Positions 55,984 to 64,000 of a stretch of 64,000 bases of DNA are shown here, piece by piece (position 1 is the stretch's first letter; every line of letters starts with the position of its first letter). Where the stretch lies: positions 275,177-339,176 of the forward strand of contig JALIHJ010000006.1 of the NCBI GenBank assembly GCA_022984795.1. The letters run 5' to 3'. Below the pieces are notes generated by a model. That model saw only the letters and a program-made list of their open reading frames with translations. It was not told the origin of the DNA and did not search any database. The position numbers were made by a program, and so were the translations under genes. This DNA comes from Fabrea salina. Taxonomy: Eukaryota; Ciliophora; Heterotrichea; Heterotrichida; Fabreidae.

Positions 55984-56109
55984 CTATTTATTGAATTCGT
56001 GTAAGCCGCCTAGGCCTTTAGATTGGACTTTTTTATGGCTGGTTGTTTGGTTTTCCTTTTTCGCGTTCTCTAAGTTGATTTTTGGTCGTTTCTTGGATGG
56101 GCTCTTCAT
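55984..56109 (-). CDS. Possible basic micro-protein, 41 aa
   Basis: ATG complement at 56107-56109 to TAG at 55984-55986: MKSPSKKRPKINLENAKKENQ followed by a Lys-rich stretch and KGLGGLHEFNK. Its codon and residue choice resembles local genes, and it is divergent from the zinc protein at 56307. An in-frame stop lies two codons upstream. It is below the usual gene size and could be chance; no family recognised. Confidence 0.35.
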   Translation of the reverse strand: MKSPSKKRPKINLENAKKENQTTSHKKVQSKGLGGLHEFNK

Positions 56110-56306
56110 TGTCTAGGGCGTTTTTGTACGGTTCCGTGCTACTTGTTTTCTAGTTAACCGGGTGTCTAATAATCAGGGTGTATTGTTCAATTGAAGAATA
56201 CAAGTAGTACTCAAAACTGCTATAGAAGACTAAAAGAGCTGCTTCTGAGGCAAGTCCACTACTAACTTGAACAAATTAAACAAATCTACCTGGAGTAATA
56301 ATAAAT
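56110..56306. other. Upstream region of the zinc protein gene
   Basis: About 200 bp of AT-rich sequence between divergent coding starts, longer than typical here. No recognisable element; presumably promoter. Confidence 0.5.
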
Positions 56307-57974
56307 ATGGACTGTCTCAACTGCAAACGCGCTCTCAAGGACACTTATGTTGTATCTATGGGTCATAGACTCTGCATAGGGTGTTACAGAGCTGGAGTGT
56401 ATGAGAATGAAGAGAAGAAGTGCTTTGAGTGCCAGAACATGAGACCAAACAAGACACTTTTCTACTGTGATGACATGCAGTTCAGGTGCATTTTATGCAA
56501 AGCAGTAGAAAGCCAAGTTCAGTGCAGTAAGTGCGAGGAAAACAAAAGCAACAAAATCAGCTTCTTCCACAAAAACCAAATGTTCTGTATCAGCTGTTGT
56601 TCTTCCGATGTGTTTGAGTGCTTTATGTGTGGAATCAACATGGCTTACAGTAAGACCAGCACTGATTCAGAAATGAACATCCTTTGCTTTCCTTGTCACA
56701 ATCAGGTGGAACTTACTGAAACCAAGTGTAGGGTGTGCAACTTCAGTATGAGGAATTACTTTGTGCACACAACCACTACACTCTGCTTCAACTGCTATGA
56801 CTGCACTCCTGCTAAAGTGTGCTTTAAAATTCACGGACACCGAAACCTGCTTCCTACTCAACTCGACTCAGAGGAAAAGGTTTTGTGCCAGGTGATGAGT
56901 GAGATCGACTTAACTCTTTGGTCACTCACTAAGTACATTTCAGACTCTTCAAAGTCACTAGAAATGAGGGCAAAGAGAAGAAGAGCAATTAAAGAATTCA
57001 GCCAAAACCTAAGAAGAAACTACCCTCAGGTGTTTGAGAAATGCAGTCTTGAGGAATTCACCTACTACAAAGGAACTGCCTTAGTAATCCAGATACTCTT
57101 CAATAAGCTGGATGAAGAAGACTTCCTCAGCTGCAGAGTTGAAGACTTTGGAGTCACCTGGAACTACATGCAGCAAGTCAGTTTGTTAGGAATCTGGCTT
57201 AAGATCAAAAGCATTCAAGACAGACTCATGGAAATCTTTTTCTGTGACAGATTCCTGTACTACTTTGACTTCAAGTGCCCAGTAGCCTACATGTTCGGAA
57301 CTACACTTCTCAAGCTAGAATACCACAACTCCTCCGTGACAAAGCCTATTCCAGAAAGCACCAAGAACTCAATATTCAGTGTCATGAACACTGAGTTTGT
57401 GAAGCAAAAGTACCTTGAAGAGTTGGAGCTAGAAAATAACTACACCCAAATACTTCAAGCTACTCTAGACAAGACTTTCTTGTGCGACTACAATGTATTT
57501 GGGATATGCGGAGTGTCCTTGATGACTGGCAACTTAATCATCAAGGACTACCTAAGTGCTCCCAAAGACTCTAACTCTGGTGAAGCTCCGTGTAAGAAGC
57601 CTAAGTACGAAGAAGATACTGACTTAGGCACTGCTTCAATTCTGATCTGCTTCATACACGAGTTTGCTCATGTCCTGGCTAGAGCTAAACTGGGCAGAGG
57701 AATTGACTTTGTAAGACTCGAAAACTCACCAGACAACTTCAAGTACAACCAAAAGAAAAAGGAAACTGGATTCTACATGGAGGAGAAACTACTAGGAGAA
57801 CAAGAAACAAGGTCCCAAGTAGTGGTTGAAGACGCAGCAAGGATGATCCTGGACCCCAACAGTTGGGTTGATGGAATTGACCAAAGATTCCAACAACTCA
57901 ACATGGACAGAAGCAACAAACTCAGCATGACTCTCAAGCACAGAGACAGGCCCTTCTGTGGATTGCATGAGTAG
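56307..57974 (+). CDS. Cys-rich zinc-binding protein with a C-terminal HExxH metallopeptidase-like motif, 555 aa
   Basis: Residues 1-175 contain about eight CxxC pairs (CLNC, CIGC, CFEC, CILC, CSKC, CISC, CFMC, CRVC) in RING/LIM-like arrangement. A helical middle (about 190-420) follows. HEFAH at 451-455 (LICFIHEFAHVLARAKLG) is a perfect HExxH, and Glu492/493 in ETGFYMEEKLLGE is positioned as a possible third zinc ligand. So the C-terminus may be a gluzincin-like peptidase; activity is inferred. No signal peptide. Architecture not matched to any family I know. Confidence 0.75.
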   Translation: MDCLNCKRALKDTYVVSMGHRLCIGCYRAGVYENEEKKCFECQNMRPNKTLFYCDDMQFRCILCKAVESQVQCSKCEENKSNKISFFHKNQMFCISCCSSDVFECFMCGINMAYSKTSTDSEMNILCFPCHNQVELTETKCRVCNFSMRNYFVHTTTTLCFNCYDCTPAKVCFKIHGHRNLLPTQLDSEEKVLCQVMSEIDLTLWSLTKYISDSSKSLEMRAKRRRAIKEFSQNLRRNYPQVFEKCSLEEFTYYKGTALVIQILFNKLDEEDFLSCRVEDFGVTWNYMQQVSLLGIWLKIKSIQDRLMEIFFCDRFLYYFDFKCPVAYMFGTTLLKLEYHNSSVTKPIPESTKNSIFSVMNTEFVKQKYLEELELENNYTQILQATLDKTFLCDYNVFGICGVSLMTGNLIIKDYLSAPKDSNSGEAPCKKPKYEEDTDLGTASILICFIHEFAHVLARAKLGRGIDFVRLENSPDNFKYNQKKKETGFYMEEKLLGEQETRSQVVVEDAARMILDPNSWVDGIDQRFQQLNMDRSNKLSMTLKHRDRPFCGLHE

Positions 57975-59546
57975 TAATAATTCTATCTACTTTAAGTAAT
58001 TCAGTAAGAGTAGTTAAATGCATGCTTGAGAGTTTACTTAGCACAAGTACTTTCAAAGTTATTGTTGTCTTTGCTACTTGATGTTGTTTAGCTATCAAGT
58101 GTTTTTCATTACTCTTAATAGACTACTTAGGGTGTTTAGTTTATTGATTTGATGAAGCATCCAGAAAGACTTCTGTTCTTTATCAATTCTTGTTTGTAGT
58201 TCTTCCTGAAACTTTCTAGAGATTCATTCCAATTAGGATTATGCAGTACAAACTCAGCTAGTTCTTGAACCCTAATAACTGAGTCTCTAACTGGTTACCA
58301 TTTACTTTCTTGAGTCTCTTCAAAGTGTTACTGAGTGTTCTTTTTGAGAAAGTTCTGAGTCATTGTAATTCTTGGAGATAGACCAAACAAATGTACCGAG
58401 TGAGTCTTTACACACCTCTGAGTCTAATGCAAGTACTGGGTTACTTTCCATTTACATAAAGACTAAGGATAGACAATATTCAGAGTTTGATTGCTTGTAT
58501 GTAGAAGTTAGAACACTAGTATTCATACTAATATTCCCACTCCTTTTGATTGAATGCTATTAGTGTTAGGGTTCTTAAATCCCAAGCTTAAAGCATCAAC
58601 ACTGCAATAGACTTACATACTTTAGAATTAGAACTCAAAGTTAAGAAGTTTTTAATGAGTTGTTATTCTGTTTGTTTATTGCTTCCTTATTGTTAGGGTG
58701 TGTTTTCACTAGGTCTCTAAAAACCTTGCTAGAATTAGTAAGTTATTTCAACTGAACAAAAACCTTTAGACTTCAGTCTAGGTAGAAATTGCTCACATCC
58801 TAACCAGCATTTCTTGTTTCCTTCTGTTTAATAATCTAGTGTTACCTTCCTTGGTTGTTCCTCGCTTCAATCCCCTTTCTTTTGTTGCAATCTGTGTGTT
58901 TATAGTTGTTTCCTTTACTTGCCACTGTTCATGCTTTCTGTTTGCCTTCTGTTTCTTTGTGAAGAAGTTCCCAGTGGTTTTAAACCTCTGCTAGTTAACT
59001 CAATAGCCCTTCACACAACTAGTCACGACATCAAGCTCTTCTTCTAACTACCTTGCAAGCATACGCTCTACAAAGCAAAGTCTAAGCATTGCAAAGTCCA
59101 TCAAATCATTTCTTATTTTGACTACTTTAAGAATTATTCAACCAATACAGAGAAGTAACTATTCGTCTTCTCGTATCAATCTGTTGTCTAAGTTTTAAGT
59201 TCTGTTAGGTGAGACTCAGAGTTGTCTTCGTTGATTTCTTGCTTTGTTTGTACTGTGCATGAACATTGTGATTACTAGCTTAGTATGCAGATGCTCTAAT
59301 TACTTATTCACAGCTATGTTCTCTTCAGACTTCTCTCTGATGGGTGTCCACTCATAACCTTCCAAGTTTACTCACTGCCTCCAGCCTTCTATGTCCTAGA
59401 CTTTAACTTAGTAAACTCACATTGCTAATCAGAATCCCGTAGACTGTGACTCTAAGATCATCTTTCAGACATCACCCTAACCTATTGATTAATTCAACCA
59501 AGTCCTAGTTGCTATAACCCAGTCAAACTCATATCCCCCTAATTCA
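57975..59546. other. Subtelomeric non-coding region 1
   Basis: About 1.57 kb without a convincing gene; the longest frame (near 58372) lacks an ATG. A segment near 58331 resembles one near 61207 on the other side of the ATPase gene. Two isolated telomere octamers (58564, 58691) occur, probably by chance. No RNA gene or mobile element recognised. Confidence 0.7.
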
Positions 59547-61007
59547 ATGGCTAATAAAATGTTCAGTCGAGTCGTCCGCAACTTCCACAAGCTCAGAGTT
59601 CCCCAGGGATACTCCGGAGACTTGAGACTTTACAAGTTCAGATTCGAAAGGTTCACCCAGGGAGAGAATATCGCTGAAATAGGCGGAAAGTCCTTATTCG
59701 CAAGCGGTGACGGCATTGTGTGGAAAAAGCTCAAGCAAGACAACCTCACTGTTGAGGAAGGCACAGAAATCTACGAAGTCGTCAACTTCCCTCCTTGGTT
59801 AAGAATGATTCCTCCGAATGCAGCTATATCCTTCCTCGCAGTCTTTGTAGCCTACCTGACCTACATGAACCAAAGGAAATTCAATAAAGAACAACTTCAA
59901 AACAATAATATAGAGATCGGGCTTAAAGACCCCCAATTCAGCGTCCAAAAAATCAAAGAGACTCTGATCCAGCCCAAGCTAGCACCAGAAGTAGAAGGTC
60001 CCTTGATTGAAAACCCTGAACTTACTCGAGAGTGGATCAACCACCTTGAAAAGCCTATCCGAAGGGGGGTTGACGTGGTCTACGGACCCAAAGGCATAGG
60101 CAAGTCTACCTTTATGGAGAGACTTTGCCATGTGCTGAGCAAACCTGACATGCTCAAAAAGTACTCAGACACTAAGACCCAGTTTGTTTCTGTGTACTTG
60201 GCAATGAAAAAACAACAAACAGGTGTATGGTCAACTTTCTACAGAGGATTGGGAGTAGAGGGTAATTCAACCAACGACGAAGTCCTGCTCCAAAAGTCTC
60301 TTAGGGAACTAATCGATCAAGGAAAAAAACCCGTTCTAATACTCGACGACCTCCAGAATATACTACCCAGAATTGATGACGAGTCAGAAGGTGCCAACTT
60401 CATCAAAGACCTGATACTCAGGTTTACTGCAAGGGGACTAGCCAAAGTAATCCTACTCAGCAGTGATCAACACCTTCCGAGCCGAATTGGATCACTCAGT
60501 ACGATTGATGAAGAATGCGATGTGCATGACTTCTTGTTTAGTTACCAAGAAGGAGAAGAAGCTATCAACTGGATGAAACAAGTAGCACAAATGTATGGGA
60601 AATCACCAACTACTGAAGAGTTACAAGTCTATTTGAAGTACCATGGATCTCTGAGAAAGTTCTACGAGTTCTGTGTTTACTCCAATGAAATGACCTTGAG
60701 GGAGTACTTAAAAGAAAGCATCAAAAAGCGCTTAACTACACTGGAGACTCAAATCAATGATTCAAAAGTTGACAAATCTGAATTGGAAGAATTGGTTAAG
60801 CCTCTTTTCCAAAACTCAGTAATGAAAATTCCCACCGATATGAAAAACTTGTTTCTAGGGCTTATTGAAGACAATTTGATGAGGAGACTAGACATAAGGT
60901 CTATAACATTCAACTCAAGAGTCTCTGAATCAGCTATGAGGGTTTACTTCGGAGAGCACGGTGACTCGGAGTTCTTAAAAGAATTAATTAACGAGCAAGA
61001 TAACTAA
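59547..61007 (+). CDS. Membrane-linked P-loop ATPase, AAA+/STAND type, 486 aa
   Basis: The last gene before the telomere. Basic N-terminal leader (MANKMFSRVVRNFHKLRV), possibly mitochondrial, and one transmembrane helix at about 92-110 (NAAISFLAVFVAYLTYM). Walker A GPKGIGKST (180-188, Lys186), Walker B VLILDDLQ (Asp267-Asp268), a sensor-1-like VILLSSDQ, and a C-terminal helical winged-helix-like region, as in STAND/ORC-like ATPases. No effector domain is seen, so the function is unknown. Codon use is like that of the core genes, so it is not an obvious recent import. Confidence 0.82.
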   Translation: MANKMFSRVVRNFHKLRVPQGYSGDLRLYKFRFERFTQGENIAEIGGKSLFASGDGIVWKKLKQDNLTVEEGTEIYEVVNFPPWLRMIPPNAAISFLAVFVAYLTYMNQRKFNKEQLQNNNIEIGLKDPQFSVQKIKETLIQPKLAPEVEGPLIENPELTREWINHLEKPIRRGVDVVYGPKGIGKSTFMERLCHVLSKPDMLKKYSDTKTQFVSVYLAMKKQQTGVWSTFYRGLGVEGNSTNDEVLLQKSLRELIDQGKKPVLILDDLQNILPRIDDESEGANFIKDLILRFTARGLAKVILLSSDQHLPSRIGSLSTIDEECDVHDFLFSYQEGEEAINWMKQVAQMYGKSPTTEELQVYLKYHGSLRKFYEFCVYSNEMTLREYLKESIKKRLTTLETQINDSKVDKSELEELVKPLFQNSVMKIPTDMKNLFLGLIEDNLMRRLDIRSITFNSRVSESAMRVYFGEHGDSEFLKELINEQDN

Positions 61008-63126
61008 TCTTACTAATTATCCAATTATTGATTAACTTGTTCGGTTGCTGGGTCTTGATGCATAATGATTTAGGGATATTCAGCAACAACTACTTGGGTC
61101 AATCCGATTTAATACTAAACTAACATTACTATAACAAGTGTTTGATTCTGCAGTCTTTAAGTAGCATATCACGACTTGAGTTCTTTAAGCTAACCGCTAA
61201 GTTGTATTGAGTGTTCTTTTTCAGTTACTTCTGAGTCCTTCTTTGTTAAACTCAACAACTTCTTTGTCATGCTTTGATTTTGAGTTCTAACTCAAGTACT
61301 TTATGGATGCTACACCCAGTTCATCTCTACAGAGTTCAGATTATCCAAAACTGAATTGGATTTAAAGTCTTCATTTACCTACCCTTAATAATACACCAGA
61401 AGTCTGTGATAGTATGCTTTGTTCAGTACCACTTTCTATCCTAGCTTCAGAAGTACTTGTTTGGAGCACCTAAAATTAGAAAACCTGTTAAGTACTTATG
61501 GAGTCTATTATTGACTGTACCTGGTTCTTGTCTTTTAGAAGACTCAGATAATTTAGGTTGCACTGTTACTTAATACTTCCTTCGAAATTCACTCTAAGAT
61601 CAAGGACATTTAGATCTACCAAACTTCTCTAACTTGGAATTCCTTTAGTGTGTGTTCTGTTTCTAGTTACCAATTAGGACATTACACACTATGTAGTTTT
61701 TGTTCTTGTCTACCTATAAGTCTAGTACCAATGCATTCATTACACAACCCAAAGGACAAAATGCAGATAACTAGATGCTTTACTACTTGTTTATGGTAGT
61801 TACTTCTTCAGTCTCTTTGATTTTGAGTTCTTCTTCAGGATCATGATCTTTGTTGCCAGAGTTTCTGAGCCTAAAAGTACTAAGATCTATAGTGTGCAGA
61901 AAATATGTTAGTTTAAAACTTAACTGAATACTTTCGTTTTTGAAGGTGCATAACGTTTAAAGGTACTCACAGTCTTAACTTTTGTTCTCTAGAAAACCCT
62001 TGAAGAATACTTAATCAAACAACCCAATGCAGCCTTTTGAAGTGTTTTGAATACTTTCTTTCAATACTCAGAACAACTGAAGAGACTTTGAATTAACTTC
62101 ATTGAACATTGATGACAACTAAAGACTTAGACCAAAGAACACTAATCCTGGAGAAGTACTTGACTGCTGAGAGAAGTGCATTGTCAAAGCAATCAACCAA
62201 CAAGACTCTAAAGAACTCTTTGGAGGTATTTAATAGAGTCAAGTTTGAAGTGAGTGCTTTGAAGGTTACTACTTAGTAGTCATTGACTAATTGATTCCTT
62301 TTTTAAGTCTCTAAACTGCTTATATTCATGAGAAGGAACTATGTTGAGTGACTAAGTATTCAAGATTGCTAGGGTTTAGACTTCCCACTCACTACTCAAT
62401 TTAATCCTACTTCAATTAAACACTCAATCACCAATTATTCTTGATGACTAGAGTGTCTTCTACTGAGTAACATTCAGAACTCACCATCTAATAGACACTG
62501 CCTTAGTTATCTCTTAGTGATCTACTAAGTAACTACTTAACAACTCATTACTTAAGACTCCAGTGCTTGCTTTAGTTCACAGACATACCAATACTCTTAT
62601 TTAGTAACCAGGTTATTCTGAGTGATGAGCAACCTTGTATCTACCTTTCTGTTACTTGTGCATTCTACTTAGTCTTGTAGACTGTATTCAGACATTCTAG
62701 TTTACTCACAGACTATTGAATGCTTTAAGTCATTCATATTCCATGTAATTATTCATTGCTTAGTTCCAACACTGTTGTTTACTCTAAGTACTCAGAAATT
62801 ACTTCATCTACTTTACTGATTTAAACTATGTCTCATACTTGATCTATAAACTAACTTACAATACTCCATTACTATTTAGTTAACTTATTCACTGTATGTA
62901 TTAGCACCTTCTTCACTAAGTACTTACTAACTTGTGTGATTAACTCCTAGTTGTTCTTTATCTTCTATAACTAACTCTTTTAGATACTTATAACCATTAC
63001 TTACTCTTTAGCACTTTATATTACTGTTTACTTCTATCTATATTGCATACTCTTCATTATTAACTAGTTTCTTCTTTAGTGTTACTCTCTTAGGGTTTAT
63101 ACCTGTTAACTCTTAGCCTTGTTGGT
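61008..63126. other. Subtelomeric non-coding region 2
   Basis: About 2.1 kb of AT-rich sequence leading to the telomere, with no frame of gene length, no RNA fold and no tandem repeat that I can see. It contrasts strongly with the 0-100 bp spacing of the core. Confidence 0.75.
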
Positions 63127-64000
63127 TGTTAGGGTGTTAGGGTGTTAGGGTGTTAGGGTGTTAGGGTGTTAGGGTGTTAGGGTGTTAGGGTGTTAGGGTG
63201 TTAGGGTGTTAGGGTGTTAGGGTGTTAGGGTGTTAGGGTGTTAGGGTGTTAGGGTGTTAGGGTGTTAGGGTGTTAGGGTGTTAGGGTGTTAGGGTGTTAG
63301 GGTGTTAGGGTGTTAGGGTGTTAGGGTGTTAGGGTGTTAGGGTGTTAGGGTGTTAGGGTGTTAGGGTGTTAGGGTGTTAGGGTGTTAGGGTGTTAGGGTG
63401 TTAGGGTGTTAGGGTGTTAGGGTGTTAGGGTGTTAGGGTGTTAGGGTGTTAGGGTGTTAGGGTGTTAGGGTGTTAGGGTGTTAGGGTGTTAGGGTGTTAG
63501 GGTGTTAGGGTGTTAGGGTGTTAGGGTGTTAGGGTGTTAGGGTGTTAGGGTGTTAGGGTGTTAGGGTGTTAGGGTGTTAGGGTGTTAGGGTGTTAGGGTG
63601 TTAGGGTGTTAGGGTGTTAGGGTGTTAGGGTGTTAGGGTGTTAGGGTGTTAGGGTGTTAGGGTGTTAGGGTGTTAGGGTGTTAGGGTGTTAGGGTGTTAG
63701 GGTGTTAGGGTGTTAGGGTGTTAGGGTGTTAGGGTGTTAGGGTGTTAGGGTGTTAGGGTGTTAGGGTGTTAGGGTGTTAGGGTGTTAGGGTGTTAGGGTG
63801 TTAGGGTGTTAGGGTGTTAGGGTGTTAGGGTGTTAGGGTGTTAGGGTGTTAGGGTGTTAGGGTGTTAGGGTGTTAGGGTGTTAGGGTGTTAGGGTGTTAG
63901 GGTGTTAGGGTGTTAGGGTGTTAGGGTGTTAGGGTGTTAGGGTGTTAGGGTGTTAGGGTGTTAGGGTGTTAGGGTGTTAGGGTGTTAGGGTGTTAGGGTG
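63127..64000 (+). repeat. Telomere: perfect TGTTAGGG array, about 109 copies
   Basis: From 63127 to the window end the sequence is TGTTAGGG repeated with no visible variant (874 bases, about 109.25 units). The G-rich strand runs 5' to 3' toward the right, as at a right chromosome end. The window may cut it. This repeat is the telomere of heterotrich ciliates as I recall it. Confidence 0.98.

Noticed and set aside
58372-58563. 63-codon frame in the subtelomere
   Set aside because: Starts with TTG, has no ATG or conserved motif, and lies in AT-rich non-coding DNA.
58564-58698. Isolated telomere octamers TGTTAGGG at 58564 and 58691
   Set aside because: Single copies; the same octamer also occurs inside the channel gene (43088), so chance explains them.

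Overview
This window is the right end of a eukaryotic macronuclear chromosome, most likely from a heterotrich ciliate. Four things point there. The right end is a pure array of TGTTAGGG (CCCTAACA on the other strand), the telomere unit I recall for Stentor and Blepharisma. The introns are only 15-16 nt, with GTAA at the 5' end, AG at the 3' end and an A six bases from the 3' end. Genes read in the standard code with TAA, TAG and TGA all used as stops, which argues against Blepharisma (TGA = Trp). Genes are packed with gaps of 0-100 bp. The extreme compaction would suit Fabrea as well as or better than Stentor; the species is inference.

Layout. 1-55,842 is a gene-dense core with genes on both strands and one tRNA-Glu. 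In order: a truncated gene, a TPR/RRM-like protein, PARP, FAM227, RING, ArfB/ICT1, AP-4 epsilon, LTV1, two 12-TM transporters, a membrane/ectodomain protein joined by a tiny intron, an EF-hand protein, a DYRK-like kinase, SGT1, small genes, a SHAQKYF Myb, coiled coils, a CXC (LIN54-like) protein, Cdc20/Cdh1, REXO4, VPS35L, Kelch, tRNA-Glu, an inactive-looking otubain with a Pro-rich tail, chitin synthase, DHHC, a Sfi1-like protein, PACRGL, RRM, arrestin, a 2,551-residue IP3-receptor-like channel, an SDR, an amino-acid transporter, MMAB, NDE1-like, MARC, DBR1 and B-box/WD40. From 55,843 the density drops: a possible 41-aa ORF, an HExxH zinc protein, an ATPase, and two non-coding stretches (about 1.6 and 2.1 kb) before the telomere at 63,127-64,000.

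Several genes are only complete after removing tiny introns that break the reading frame: ArfB, a 72-aa protein, the membrane/ectodomain gene, PACRGL, MMAB, NDE1, DBR1, and probably the 49,726-50,089 gene. Boundaries are extraordinarily tight. Three tandem pairs share the A of TAATG, two are joined as TAAATG, two convergent pairs share stop-codon bases, two more abut exactly, and one divergent pair has start codons 5 bp apart. The genes are mostly housekeeping: ribosome rescue and biogenesis, membrane traffic (AP-4, retriever), cilium and centriole (PACRGL, Sfi1-like, NDE1), calcium signalling, cell cycle, and chitin synthesis that may serve the cyst wall. I see no transposons, CRISPR arrays or viral genes.
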